A DNA stretch of 64,000 bases from Candidatus Protochlamydia amoebophila UWE25 (GCF_000011565.2 NC_005861.2:992001-1056000); one strand, 5' to 3'; shown: positions 47,271-57,351, counted from the first letter of the stretch. Numbers and translations: made by a program. Notes: generated by a model not told the origin, from the letters alone.

Positions 47271-47404
47271 TATTACGTTCAACTTGTATTTGCCTATTGT
47301 TGGCAAATTAAGGGAAATCTTGATCCAATGAATTTTTTTAATTTAGCAATAAGTATTCTAAAAACTTATTCCAGTCTATTTGATGACGTTAACTTAGGAA
47401 ATTA

Positions 47405-48553
47405 ATGAAAAATTCTAAAACATTGATTACTTTACTAAGTTCCTTTGAGGCTAAACAAGCTTATCATGAAATGTTAGGGTTCTTGCCCGAGCTTTTTGGC
47501 AATTCTAAAACCGAAGAGAAAGAGCAAAGTGTTACTAAAGAAAAATGTTTTTTCGGATACTTTATAGATAGAATTTGTTTAGGAATACTTGCTCTTGAAT
47601 TTCCGTTTGTTCAGACAGCGCATATTGATTGGATAAGGGTTAAAGAAAACTCGCCGACACAAGAAATCGAAAAGGCTTTACTTTGTCATGCAGAAATGTT
47701 TTGCCAAGAACATTCTATTTATTCTTTGACCGCAGAAACACGAATTCCATTAAAAAATGAACATTTAAAAGGATTTGAATTTTATATTAAAGCTGGTTTT
47801 AGACCTTTGTTTGAGCGTAGAAACGCTGATCTTGGCTATGTAATCGTTTATTTAAATAAAATCATCTCTCCAAAAATATTTAAGTGGGTTGATTTGACAC
47901 ATGAACTTTCTGAAAAGATTCCCACTTGGGATAGAAACTGTGGATTTAAACACAAAGAAATTTCGACATATGAAGAGGGGACAACTGACTGTCAGTTTTC
48001 GATTCAAAGCATTGAAATGTTGGCGGGTGCTGGAACACATATAGATGCTCCAGCGCATTGTTATCCCCACAGTAAAACAGTTATAGATCTGCCATTACAA
48101 TCTTTAATTTCTCCCTGTGTTGTGATAGATGTGTCTGAAGAAGCTCATGACCGCTATTCGGTTGATATTCTAACTATAAGAAATTTTGAAAGGAAATATG
48201 GAAATATTTGTAAAAATACTTTCGTTATTTTTTATACGGGTTGGGAGCGATTTTGGAAGCAACCTGAAAAATATCATAATCATTTCGATTTTCCCTCCGT
48301 CACCCAGGAAGTAGCTGAATATCTCGTATCTAAAGATATTCGAGGTATTGGCATTGACACCCTTTCTCCTGACAGACCAGATAGCAAATTTCCAGTTCAT
48401 CAGATAATTTTAGGGGCAGGTAAATACATTGTTGAAAATGTTGCCAAGGCAAATTTATTACCTGCTGTTGGAAGTTACGTTTTTGTCATGCCCATACCCA
48501 TAGTGAAGGGGACTGAAGCTCCTATTCGTCTTTTAGGAATGTTTCCTGGATGA
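47405..48553 (+). CDS. GNAT-like domain fused to a cyclase/kynurenine-formamidase domain
   Basis: The 382-residue protein has two parts. Residues 1-150 look like a GNAT acetyltransferase fold: AHIDWIRVKE, SLTAETR, and FEFYIKAGFRPLFERR at the end, the last element typical of the acetyl-CoA fold. Residues 158-382 are a cyclase-family (PF04199-type) hydrolase with WVDLTHELSEKIPTW, the metal motif GAGTHIDAPAH (His212, Asp214, His218) and GIGIDTLSPD. Such cyclases hydrolyse N-formylkynurenine or related amides. I know of no standard fusion of this kind. A broken 2OG-dioxygenase gene follows 51 bp downstream. Confidence 0.8.
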   Translation: MKNSKTLITLLSSFEAKQAYHEMLGFLPELFGNSKTEEKEQSVTKEKCFFGYFIDRICLGILALEFPFVQTAHIDWIRVKENSPTQEIEKALLCHAEMFCQEHSIYSLTAETRIPLKNEHLKGFEFYIKAGFRPLFERRNADLGYVIVYLNKIISPKIFKWVDLTHELSEKIPTWDRNCGFKHKEISTYEEGTTDCQFSIQSIEMLAGAGTHIDAPAHCYPHSKTVIDLPLQSLISPCVVIDVSEEAHDRYSVDILTIRNFERKYGNICKNTFVIFYTGWERFWKQPEKYHNHFDFPSVTQEVAEYLVSKDIRGIGIDTLSPDRPDSKFPVHQIILGAGKYIVENVAKANLLPAVGSYVFVMPIPIVKGTEAPIRLLGMFPG

Positions 48554-48604
48554 CAAATATGTTTTTTCTTTTTAAGATCGTTACATCAATGTTAGAAAAA
48601 TTAA

Positions 48605-49460
48605 ATGAATGCAAAGAAAGTACCAGAGGTCAAATGCCTTAAATGAATTGAGAGAGTTTGGTCTTATCAACATAAATTATCCTGATGAATTAAGACAATC
48701 GGTTGAAGAAGCAATCAAATCTTGGAAAAATTTTTGTTATTTGCCTGCGGAGGAAAAATTAGCCTTTGCTTTTCTTGAAGACAATCACGGAGATGGGTCA
48801 GGTTATGAATTAAAAGAAGACAAAGGATGGAAAAAAGACCTCAAAGAAAATTTCCATGTCACGCTTTTTCACTGATCGGCTTATCCAAATTGCTAATCAA
48901 CGAACTTTTTCTTTTTTAAATGATGCAAAAATTCTTCTCGATAAAATAGAGCCCCTGATATTAGAGTTTTCACACGCAGTTGAAGAAGAATATAAAATTG
49001 ATGGGCTTTTAAAAGAGGTCAAAAGCAGTAAATCTCAATGGATTCTTCGTTACTTACATTATTTCGGGGACCAGCAAGAAAGGTTTGTAATTGCAGCTCC
49101 ACATGTCGACAAGGTGGTTTTACTCTTCACCTTTTTGAAAGTGATGAGGGATTACAATATTGCTGTTTAAAAGAGCTGGAATGGAAAGCCATGCCTATTG
49201 ATGAAAAACAAACAGTAATCATTCCAGCCGTGCAACTTCAATTATGGTCAAAAGGAGATTTAAAAGCTTTGTATCATCGCGTGGTTGCAACAGAAAAAAC
49301 AGCAAAACTCGGTCGCTTTTCAATGGTTTGTTTTATACCGTTTCAAAGTACTCTGATGTATAATAAAAGAACCTACGGGAGTGTGCAAACGCATGATGTA
49401 GGATTTAATTATGCTTTATCGCATCAAGAGTTTTCCAAATATTTTTTACCTCGTTCTTAA
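48605..49460 (+). pseudogene. 2-oxoglutarate/Fe(II) dioxygenase (IPNS-like), three frameshifts
   Basis: Pieces in successive frames assemble into one isopenicillin-N-synthase-like protein. ATG 48605 gives NAKKVPEVKCL; the next frame NELREFGLININYPDEL to a stop at 48875; the next MSRFFTDRLIQIANQ to RFVIAAPHVDK; the last GGFTLHLFESDEGLQ to a stop at 49460. The iron ligands HVD and the later His (LYHRVV) and RFSMV region survive. At least three frame breaks make it inactive. It is collinear with the cyclase gene and was probably in its operon. Confidence 0.8.
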
Positions 49461-49563
49461 GGCTTATCCTTAAAAATCTAATCTGCGATTAAGAAATTGG
49501 ATATTTTTTTAAATTTATTTAGTCAGGAGTTGATGACAACGTTTTAATCATGCAACAAAATTT

Positions 49564-49751
49564 TTACGGCCAATCAGTAAAGTTCAAAGCCTTGAAATTG
49601 ATACTAATTCTTAAAATAGGGCGCTTCTTTATCGTGTTGTTAAAAAGATAAAGTTGTTGAGCTAGTCGTATCATATCGGGTTCAATAAGGGAATTTTTTC
49701 CACTGTGAAGACAATCATATTTTACATTTGCTTTTAAAAAGCTTACTTATC
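49564..49751 (-). pseudogene. Short coding remnant, unidentified
   Basis: The minus strand is open for about 60 codons, reading SFLKANVKYDCLHSGKNSLI, then EPDMIRLAQQLYLFNNTI and LRISINFKALNFTDWP before a TAA. No start codon is visible. The rest of the 49461-49997 gap shows nothing else. Confidence 0.3.
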
Positions 49752-49997
49752 TTATTTAGAAATTAAAAATTATATTTTGAGTTATTGAATTAATTTTATG
49801 CTATATTTTCTTATGCAATTCTAATTTCTTTACTGAAATACGTACATGTTGTCTGAAAGTGGTTTTAAAATTTCTACATATTTTAAATAGCTTTTTTGAG
49901 GCAATGCTCATAAAATAGTTACTTTAAGAAAAAACATTCAATTTTAGTTTACAATTTGAAAACAAAAATTTGATTTAAGGGCTTTTCTTTATAAGAC

Positions 49998-51254
49998 ATG
50001 CCAAAGGAATATAAAGTGATAACAAGACAAAAGGAGCATTTAAAAGACTTTGATCTCTCACAACTTCAAATACTTTTTAAACATCTTACCTTAGGTCAAG
50101 ATCATTTAAAATCGCTATTAACGACTCGTCAATTAGAAGATTTATTTAACTGGGGAGAGCTTCGAGAGGAACATAAAAAACAAATTTTAGCAACAAGAGT
50201 CGAAAAATTTGGAAATATGTCACTGATTATCAATACTATTCTGACAAGTACTTTTGGTGCTTGGATGGGTTTATCAGGATGCATCGGATGCGGGTTAGGA
50301 TCCTATAAAGTTTTAACAACAATTTCCCTCTTGGCTTTTTTTGTCAGTGGAATGATTGGATTTATCAGTTTAAATATGACACAGAGACAAGCAACTTTAG
50401 CGATTGATAAACAACGCTTGCTAAATTTACAGCTGCGTGTTCTTCAAGCAATTATTGATAAAATTACTGAAAAAGCAAATGCCCAAATTCATTATTTAAA
50501 TTCAGCCATTTTTATTTTGAAAACAGCCAAAGATTCTGATGAAGAAAAGCCAATTTTTAAATTTATAAAAATTAATGAATTTTATGAATGGTTTGAAAAC
50601 TTAGAAGCGACGCTCAAACAACGTATGGATGAGGTTCAAGATTCTTCCGCTTATGAATTTTATCAAACACAGATTCAACAAAATTGTTATCTCATCAAGA
50701 AAACTTTTGCTAAACACGTCAAATATTTAGAAAATCTCTCTCTCACAAAGCAAAAATTCGATAGGCAAATCCAAATTATGCCTAGTTTACCTTTTCTTAA
50801 AGTATTAACGAATCCTGCTTATGGAATTCCTAGATATCGATCCATGAATTCTTTGCCTTGGATAAAAAGAAATTTTGATCAATTGTTATTAGGTCTTACT
50901 CCCACAATTTGGGGGGGATTTGCTTCCATGTTTGTATTTGTAGGGGGGATTCCCAATATTGCTAGGGAATTAGGTTTTGTTGAAGTAGCCAATTTTTTAA
51001 TTCAGCCAAAATCACGAATCATTGAGGTAACCATTGCTCTGTTAGTTACATCATATTTTGCCTTTTCATTTATTTATTCTTCTAAAAAAAACTGGCAGCG
51101 CCAAAATTTATTAGAACAAACTCAAAAAAAACTTTCAGATTTAGAAACAATTTCGCTCGAAAGTACACATAAATTAAATATACTTTATAAAGTTAAGAAC
51201 TATACGCAAAAAATTATCAGCATTTTCAATGCTCTCAAGCATCGAGAAAATTAG
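49998..51254 (+). CDS. Hypothetical membrane protein with coiled-coil centre
   Basis: The 418-residue protein has two hydrophobic zones, residues about 75-130 (two helices, SLLAFFVSGMIGFISL the second) and about 300-360 (FASMFVFVGGIPNI and VTIALLVTSYFAFSFIY). Between and after them are long helical charged segments that could coil. The bilobed layout recalls chlamydial inclusion-membrane proteins, but both zones are separated by 170 residues, so this is only a possibility. No family recognised and no clear ribosome-binding site. Confidence 0.65.
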   Translation: MPKEYKVITRQKEHLKDFDLSQLQILFKHLTLGQDHLKSLLTTRQLEDLFNWGELREEHKKQILATRVEKFGNMSLIINTILTSTFGAWMGLSGCIGCGLGSYKVLTTISLLAFFVSGMIGFISLNMTQRQATLAIDKQRLLNLQLRVLQAIIDKITEKANAQIHYLNSAIFILKTAKDSDEEKPIFKFIKINEFYEWFENLEATLKQRMDEVQDSSAYEFYQTQIQQNCYLIKKTFAKHVKYLENLSLTKQKFDRQIQIMPSLPFLKVLTNPAYGIPRYRSMNSLPWIKRNFDQLLLGLTPTIWGGFASMFVFVGGIPNIARELGFVEVANFLIQPKSRIIEVTIALLVTSYFAFSFIYSSKKNWQRQNLLEQTQKKLSDLETISLESTHKLNILYKVKNYTQKIISIFNALKHREN

Positions 51255-51609
51255 AGGAACAACGTTTTTTTTGAATTATTTATTTAATAGTTTTTTTGGA
51301 TAGTTTTATTTGTCAGCTTGAAATCCACATGCCCTGTAAAATCAAATCCTCATCCCGTCTGTTTTTGCACTTAGCTCCGAAAAATATTTTGATAGTTCGA
51401 TGATCATATATGTGTAGCGGTTTCTTTGTATCGAAATGGCAAATATAATTATAATGACTATGGATACTCAGCAGAGACGTTTGAGGGCTAAAATTATCTT
51501 TATCAGGCTATATAACAGCTGACGGAAGTCTTTTTTATAGGTTATTTATTATTATGAGTAATATATTAATATAGATGGTTAACTTTATTATTACTTTGTG
51601 GGCTCATAT
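51255..51609. other. Intergenic stretch, nothing recognised
   Basis: About 350 bp between two unknown genes. No reading frame with family character, RNA or terminator hairpin could be recognised on either strand. Confidence 0.35.
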
Positions 51610-52617
51610 ATGTCATTGATTCAAGCTATTAGCACATGCACACATTTGATTTGTTTTCCTTGGAAATATCAAAAAAATAATTCTAAAAAAATAGCTGCCT
51701 GGGCAGCTTTTTTCTTTATTGGCTGGCTCTATCATCCTTTTAAAGCGGCAAATAGATACTACGAGAAACTTACAGATCAAGGAAAAACTTATTTTATTGG
51801 CAAAAAAATCCTTTTAAGAAACTCCATACCCGAAAAACTTGCCAGCTTCAATAACTCTCATGTGCAGGGGCAAATTTATGGCATCTATATCACGACTAAT
51901 GAAACTAATTTAGCAGCCACTTATCAACGGCTCAGAGAGGCACCTCAAGCAAATGAGAAGCAAACAATTCACATCGGATGTGCGACCTGGCATAATTTTG
52001 ATATGATATGTGAAAGAAAGTCTAGTTATGGATTGATTGTCGATTTTAATCCAAAAAATGCTGCCTTCATAAACAAAACGATTGATATCATAAATGCTTC
52101 TAATACTAGAAAGGTTTTTAAGCAGAGCATGATTGATTATCTTAATTCTTTACAGGAAGAAGAGAAAAAATTATTTTTTCATACGGATCAGCAAGGCTTA
52201 CCGACAGATAAAATTAAGCAAGAATTATCTCGAGAAGGAAGTTGGCTACAAAGCGAGGAAACATATCTTTTCATTAGAAAATTAGTTTCTGAGGGACGTC
52301 TTATTGCTATTACCGAAGACATCACAAATTTTGAAAAGTTTGCTAGTATTAGGAAATTTCTAGATCACAATAATATTGCCATCGACACTCTTTATTTGAG
52401 CAATATCTGTAATTTTATGCATACGGATAATGATAAATATGCATTCACAAAATCCATTAAATCTATGCTGCAAGACGATACAATACTAATTAATTGTCCC
52501 AAACTTCGGCAGCTTAATACTGAATACATTACAATATTGCATCAAAAAACAATATTAGGCAGAGAAGTTCTGGCAAGCACTTTTGATAATGAAGAGTTAT
52601 TTGAAGCTGTGTTTTAA
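51610..52617 (+). CDS. Putative SAM-methyltransferase-like protein (LIC_10091-type)
   Basis: The 335-residue product starts at ATG 51610; an in-frame GTG at 51598 is less likely. After a hydrophobic N-terminus (AAWAAFFFIGWLYHP) comes a Rossmann-like core: TIHIGCATWHNFDMI (motif I position), YGLIVDFNPKNAAFI (acidic loop), SEGRLIAITEDITN, and IDTLYLSNICNFMHTDND. This order resembles a family of bacterial predicted methyltransferases for which LIC_10091 is a named member. Substrate unknown. It might be anchored or exported by its N-terminus. Confidence 0.6.
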   Translation: MSLIQAISTCTHLICFPWKYQKNNSKKIAAWAAFFFIGWLYHPFKAANRYYEKLTDQGKTYFIGKKILLRNSIPEKLASFNNSHVQGQIYGIYITTNETNLAATYQRLREAPQANEKQTIHIGCATWHNFDMICERKSSYGLIVDFNPKNAAFINKTIDIINASNTRKVFKQSMIDYLNSLQEEEKKLFFHTDQQGLPTDKIKQELSREGSWLQSEETYLFIRKLVSEGRLIAITEDITNFEKFASIRKFLDHNNIAIDTLYLSNICNFMHTDNDKYAFTKSIKSMLQDDTILINCPKLRQLNTEYITILHQKTILGREVLASTFDNEELFEAVF

Positions 52618-52724
52618 AAAATGCTTAGTATAAAGAATTGGGATATTTTAGCATTAAAGACAACTTTTTCTGAAAGTAGATTGATCTTTTAAGAATTTTT
52701 TAAAAATTGTTCTCAACAAAGACT

Positions 52725-52970
52725 TTAAAGCCTGCCTAGTAATGCAATAGGCTCAATCATCAAATACTTTAGCCCTTTGCACAAGGTAGATAAAATTTGA
52801 GGATCTAAACATACGAAAGTTATATTTTTTTCAGAGAAGAAAAGTGCTTGTATTTGATTGAAAAAAATCAAAGAGTAGTAAAAATCGCAAAAATTATTAT
52901 TCCTATAATTGCAATTAGAAATTTGCCAACTTTTTGGAAGAAAATGGGGAAGTAGCCAGGATTATAAAAA
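52725..52970 (-). pseudogene. Coding remnant, possibly SRR1-like
   Basis: The minus strand is open for about 80 codons: ISNCNYRNNNFCDFYYSLI, then FFNQIQALFFSEKNITFVCL, DPQILSTLCKGLKYLMIEPI and a TAA at 52725-52727. The word order (QxxALxF...VCLDPxxxxLCKGL) faintly recalls SRR1-domain proteins. No start codon remains. The rest of the 52618-53150 gap is featureless. Confidence 0.3.
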
Positions 52971-53150
52971 CCAAACTAAAAAATTTAGTTCTTTAGTTAA
53001 ATAAATAAAAATTTATATCCCATATAATATTTATTCAAATCTTTATTTTAACTACTAAAACTCTTGATTTTAAAATCAAAAATGAACAGTCTTGATTTAG
53101 ATCTTTATTGGATTGTTGACGATAATTAGAAAAAATTTAAGGAGATTAAT

Positions 53151-53909
53151 ATGCAATCACCTCAAAAAGTCGTACAATTTAGATCTTCTAATTTTATTGC
53201 TCTTTATTTATCTACTGTTTTTTTAACGGGAATTATTTGGTTAATATTTATTGGTCTGAGCTATGCAGGATTTCCTTTTCCAGAGATAGAAATAGAAAAA
53301 TTTTTTGATTTAGGTTTTTTTTCCATATCTATTTTTGGTATTATTGTCTTTTTAACAATGGTCCCTTTTCAAACAGTCGAGGCAAAACTATCTCCAGGAT
53401 TTTATTCCCGAATTTTCAATACTCCTCTAGCTCATTTTGGTATTTATGTTTTAATGTCATGTTCTATTTTTTGTTTCCTGATTATTGCTCTTCAGCACAT
53501 GTTGGATAAAAATATATATTTAAGCCAACTCTTTATCGCGATGGTGACAGCTATTATTTTTGCTATTTTATTTCATCGTTTCTGGGTTTTGCGCTGTCTT
53601 TACCAGCCCTATATCGTTAATAAATACATTAACAAGCTCGCACGTGAAGAAACTGATAAAGAAATATGGATAGAGCTATTTGAATGTACATATAAGGCCA
53701 TTAAACAATATCGAGTAAGCGACGCTAGAAATTTTATCGATTTAATGTTCCACGTTTATCAAAAATGCTCAGCCGAAGAAAAAACTTCTCTCTTGAATGA
53801 AGATCTTATGAGCTTGTATGCCATTGCTCAAGAATCAAGACCTATTGCTCGATTTATAGAAGAAAAATGGCCTTTTTTACACTTAAAATTTAGCAGCCAT
53901 AAGTCTTAA
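53151..53909 (+). CDS. Hypothetical four-helix membrane protein
   Basis: The 252-residue protein starts behind AAGGAG. Hydrophobic helices lie near residues 17-40, 50-70, 95-118 and 126-148, followed by a ~100-residue soluble helical tail. I do not recognise the family. It appears to be a single gene. Confidence 0.7.
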   Translation: MQSPQKVVQFRSSNFIALYLSTVFLTGIIWLIFIGLSYAGFPFPEIEIEKFFDLGFFSISIFGIIVFLTMVPFQTVEAKLSPGFYSRIFNTPLAHFGIYVLMSCSIFCFLIIALQHMLDKNIYLSQLFIAMVTAIIFAILFHRFWVLRCLYQPYIVNKYINKLAREETDKEIWIELFECTYKAIKQYRVSDARNFIDLMFHVYQKCSAEEKTSLLNEDLMSLYAIAQESRPIARFIEEKWPFLHLKFSSHKS

Positions 53910-54143
53910 ACACGTTTTATTTACTATTGTTCAAATATGACGACGGATTTAAGGTAAGACATTAAAGCCTTATGAAAATGTCCCGGAACGAAGAGAAGTA
54001 CGTGGCAAATAAACTTCCCGAAAGCGCATAGGAAAATATTCTATTACCAGTTTTTTCATCTAATAGTGATCATTTTAAATTGAGATATTTAATTTATAAA
54101 TGCGAATTTATTTAATATAAATGGAATAAAAAGAGAGGTTAAT

Positions 54144-54422
54144 ATGACAACAAATAAGGAACATGAAAACAAAAATAATGAAATTTTTCAAAAAAATTTA
54201 TTAATGCCAGAAAATGAACAAATTGAAAAAACTAAGAAGAATCAACTCGAAAAACCTTTTTTACCTTTTGATAAAATGATTTACCAAGAAAAAAAAGAAA
54301 ATGAGAATGATATCCATGAATACGAGATGGATGCTGATCAAGAGTTAAATTTGGGTGAAAGTGGACCGCGGCTAAAAAGACGCTCTTTAAGAGATGAAAG
54401 AGGGGTTGGCCATGAGCCCTAA
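54144..54422 (+). CDS. Hypothetical hydrophilic protein
   Basis: The 92-residue product starts behind AGAGAGG and is very rich in Glu, Lys and Asn, without hydrophobic segments, so it is probably disordered. The C-terminal 41 residues (from NENDIHEYEMDADQEL on) are duplicated in the small ORF at 55566-55700. Function unknown. Confidence 0.6.
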   Translation: MTTNKEHENKNNEIFQKNLLMPENEQIEKTKKNQLEKPFLPFDKMIYQEKKENENDIHEYEMDADQELNLGESGPRLKRRSLRDERGVGHEP

Positions 54423-54720
54423 AAACCTTGTGTGCTGTTCATGGGAAAAAAGAGGGTCTTTTAGCTGGAAAGGCTCTTTACGTTAAGAACAGGAGGAAAA
54501 AATAGTTGATTACGCAAGCTTCTATTTTTAATAAAGATCAAAATTAATTGTAGTAGAAGAAAAGCGCTAACTTTCAAAGTTTATGTTTCAAAAGTTAAAA
54601 TTAAACAGCAAAGTCTTTTTATGATATTAAGCGCAAACGTTTTTGACATTATAAACTATAAGAAATGCCAAAAAGAATGGGGGCGGCTGGACGCATTCAA
54701 AACTTTTGATTGGTTCAAAT
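54299..54720 (+). repeat. Segmental duplication, copy A
   Basis: This stretch, the 3' half of the 54144-54422 gene plus about 300 bp after it, is repeated at 55577-56099 with over 90 % apparent identity in the shared parts. Copy B has about 100 bp extra in the middle. The last ~40 bases (54673-54713) occur a third time at 59326-59366. Confidence 0.92.
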
Positions 54721-54922
54721 TAGTCATTCCTGTGAGCCTCCAACAAATATACTATTCAAATATGAATAGTGAATAGTCTAGTTTTTTTAATTTATCATAA
54801 ACTATGTTAATTACTAAGTTATAAATATAACTAAATACATAAATATATAAAAACTTATTTACAAATTAACGATTAAATGCAATACAATATAATTGCCCTT
54901 TTAAAATTAAAGGAGATATTAT

Positions 54923-55366
54923 ATGACACCAACATCATCAATACCTGCAGTAGCAGCCACTGCTACACAGTCAGAAGAAATGAACCCAAACCAAAAAGTC
55001 TTTGTGGATAAAGCAACCCAAACTGTCTCGCGTGTAGTCATTGAAGTGCTAAAGACTGTAACTGAATCTGGCACGATGAAATGGCCTGAATTTGTCGCTA
55101 CCCATATAGATCTCAAGCAGCAGGCCCTGAGTGAAATGGACGAAAGAACTAGCAAATTCTTTGTGAAGATGATGGATGGCATTAATCCTGCAGTAGATGA
55201 TGTCCCAAGATTAAAGATGTCCTTCCAAGTTTTTGGAATGGTTGTCCAGGACCCACAAATCGGCAAAAAGCTAGTGGAAGGTATTGCTTTACCTCATATA
55301 AAAACTATGATTGTTGAGCTTGATGTGATTAAGCCGTCGATCGTTGATGACGTTATTAACTCTTAA
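54923..55366 (+). CDS. Hypothetical protein of foreign composition
   Basis: The 147-residue protein starts behind AAAGGAG. Its codons are visibly GC-richer than neighbours (for example GCAGTAGCAGCCACTGC near the start), which suggests acquisition from elsewhere. The sequence is helical and soluble, with an Ala/Thr-rich N-terminus (TPTSSIPAVAATATQS) that could be disordered. No domain recognised. It lies between the two copies of the segmental duplication. Confidence 0.65.
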   Translation: MTPTSSIPAVAATATQSEEMNPNQKVFVDKATQTVSRVVIEVLKTVTESGTMKWPEFVATHIDLKQQALSEMDERTSKFFVKMMDGINPAVDDVPRLKMSFQVFGMVVQDPQIGKKLVEGIALPHIKTMIVELDVIKPSIVDDVINS

Positions 55367-55400
55367 AATACTATGATTTTACGGGATATCAGATGTCGAG

Positions 55401-55430
55401 TAGGAGGAGCCTGATGGCTCCATCCTCCTA
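55401..55430 (+). terminator. GC-rich hairpin after the foreign-looking gene
   Basis: GGAGCC and GGCTCC pair around a TGAT loop, extended by outer TAGGA/TCCTA. It starts 35 bp past the stop of 54923-55366. No T run follows, so intrinsic termination is uncertain. Confidence 0.45.
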
Positions 55431-55565
55431 AAGCGCCATGCATACGGTCCATACACGGCTTCTTTATGTTAATTTTACCCACTTTTCTTCACGTTTTTTT
55501 TGTTCATTTCACTTATATTTGTATAATCTCTTCATATGATCTCACTTTCTTTTGGTGATATTACG

Positions 55566-55700
55566 ATGTTCCTTTTAAATGAGAATGATATCCATGAATA
55601 CGAGATGGATGCTGATCAAGAGTTAAATTTGGGCGAAAGTGGACCGCGGCTAAAAAAACGCTCCTTAAGAGATGAAAGAGGAGTTGGCCATGAGCCCTAA
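55566..55700 (+). CDS. Small ORF duplicating the end of 54144-54422
   Basis: A 44-codon frame starts MFLL and then follows residues 52-92 of the 54144-54422 product with one substitution (LKKR for LKRR). The fused ATG comes from unrelated upstream DNA. Few changes and an intact frame suggest a recent duplication; expression is doubtful. Confidence 0.4.
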   Translation: MFLLNENDIHEYEMDADQELNLGESGPRLKKRSLRDERGVGHEP

Positions 55701-56099
55701 AAATCCTTGGAATGTTCAAAAAAAGGGCTTTTTAGCTGGAAAGGCTCTTTACGTTAAGAACAGGAGGAAAAAATAGTTGGTTACGCAAGCTTCTATTTTT
55801 AATAAAGATCAAAATTAATTGTACCTGAAGTCAACCATTTAGCTTGTGATGAGAAAGTAGAGCAAAAAAATTATATAACTAGCTAACATATAGACTTGTT
55901 GGTTTATATTAGAAAAATTTTTAGAGTTATAAATTAGACGAAAAGCGTCAACTTTCGAAGTTTATGTTTCAAAAGTTAAAATTAAACAGCAAAGTCTTTT
56001 TATAATATTAGTGCAAACGATTTTGACATTATAAACTATAAGAAATGCCAAAAAGAATGGGGCAGCTAGACGTATTCAGGACTTTTGATTGGTCTAAAT
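55577..56099 (+). repeat. Segmental duplication, copy B
   Basis: Counterpart of 54299-54720. An extra segment of about 100 bp (around 55825-55935) is absent from copy A, either an insertion here or a deletion there. The copy ends 53 bp before the amidase gene and may therefore supply its promoter. Confidence 0.92.
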
Positions 56100-56151
56100 T
56101 TAATATTCATCTACCATTTATCTTAATGAAAAACTAAAAAGAGTAATAAAA

Positions 56152-57315
56152 ATGTCCTTAATTCGCTGCATTTTTTTTGTTTTTTTTATTTTAATATCAC
56201 AAAGCTCATTTGGGTGTGATTTTCACGATTTTGACTCTTACCAATCGAGATTAACAGCTAAAGAAATCGAATGGAAAATAAAAACTTACTTAGAAAAAAA
56301 TGAAGCGATTAAAAGATTTTATCGCCTTACTCCTCAAGTTCTTTATATTGGTGATTTAGATCATCAACAAATAGACTACATTTTAAAATTAAATACGAAT
56401 TCACCGATTCTTCCTAATAAGCATAGCAAATACAATGGTCTGAAGAATATAAGGATCGCAATAGATCCAGGGCATTTTGGAGGATCGTTTGCTGAGTTGG
56501 AAGAACGCTATGTAGCTATTCCTGCAGAGATGACAAAAAACAATCAGCCTATTTGTTTTCATGAAGGAGACCTCACCTATTTGACGGCTCTTGAGCTACA
56601 GCGCTTGCTGGAGAACGAGGGCGCTGTGGTTCTACTTACGCGTTCTGGGATAGGGCAGGGAGCAATCAAAGAAGACTTTTTTGAATGGATAAAAACACAT
56701 TCTGACCTTATCCAGAATGTTTCCTCCCTATCTCAAGTTTTTCGTAATTATTATAACAAAGAAGACTTGAAAGAGCGTGCTAAAATAATCAATGAATTTT
56801 CTCCCGATGTTACAATTGTTATTCATTATAATTCTCATTTAACTGATGAGGAAAAAAAGAACAAAAGTCTTCTTACTAAAACTAACTACAACCTAGCATT
56901 TATTCCAGGTGCTTTTGGCGCAGACGAGTTAAATACCATTAGAGATCGTTATGAATTTTTGCGCTTAATTGTTACCAATCAAATTAATGAATCGCTTAAA
57001 TTAAGCGAGTATGTTACTGGACAGTTTATCAGACAGTTGGGTATCCCTCTCATCTCTGAATATGAAAAAACATCATATATAGATAGCGCATGTTTAATTC
57101 AAAAACCTGGTATTTATAGTCGCAATCTAGCTTTAACACGCCTTGTCCATAGCCCTGTGTGTTATGGTGAAACACTCGTCCAAAATAACCAAGATGAAAT
57201 TTATAAACTGTCAGAAGCTGACACTCCTGTTGAGAATATCCCTTGTCCCAAAAGAGTTAAAGCGGTTGCTCAGGCTTATTATGAAGGAATCAAGGAGTAT
57301 TTTAAAAATAGATAA
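56152..57315 (+). CDS. Secreted N-acetylmuramoyl-L-alanine amidase (Amidase_3)
   Basis: A signal peptide (residues 1-21, SLIRCIFFVFFILISQSSFG) precedes a Zn-dependent amidase domain. Zinc ligands are readable: His108 in AIDPGHFGG, Glu138 in FHEGDLTYLTALELQ and His225 in VIHYNSH. Insertions make it 387 residues long. Amidases of this type cut the peptide from the glycan in peptidoglycan, and chlamydial AmiA is known to act in division. The catalytic second Glu near the C-terminus is not certain by eye. A broken gene of unknown function follows 36 bp later. Confidence 0.85.
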   Translation: MSLIRCIFFVFFILISQSSFGCDFHDFDSYQSRLTAKEIEWKIKTYLEKNEAIKRFYRLTPQVLYIGDLDHQQIDYILKLNTNSPILPNKHSKYNGLKNIRIAIDPGHFGGSFAELEERYVAIPAEMTKNNQPICFHEGDLTYLTALELQRLLENEGAVVLLTRSGIGQGAIKEDFFEWIKTHSDLIQNVSSLSQVFRNYYNKEDLKERAKIINEFSPDVTIVIHYNSHLTDEEKKNKSLLTKTNYNLAFIPGAFGADELNTIRDRYEFLRLIVTNQINESLKLSEYVTGQFIRQLGIPLISEYEKTSYIDSACLIQKPGIYSRNLALTRLVHSPVCYGETLVQNNQDEIYKLSEADTPVENIPCPKRVKAVAQAYYEGIKEYFKNR

Positions 57316-57351
57316 TACAATCTGCTCTGGATTTAATTAATTAAAAAAATT

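Noticed and set aside
55380-55500. Group II intron or retron-like structure around the GC-rich hairpin
   Set aside because: No reverse-transcriptase frame or intron domain V motif is present; a simple hairpin after a gene is the better reading.
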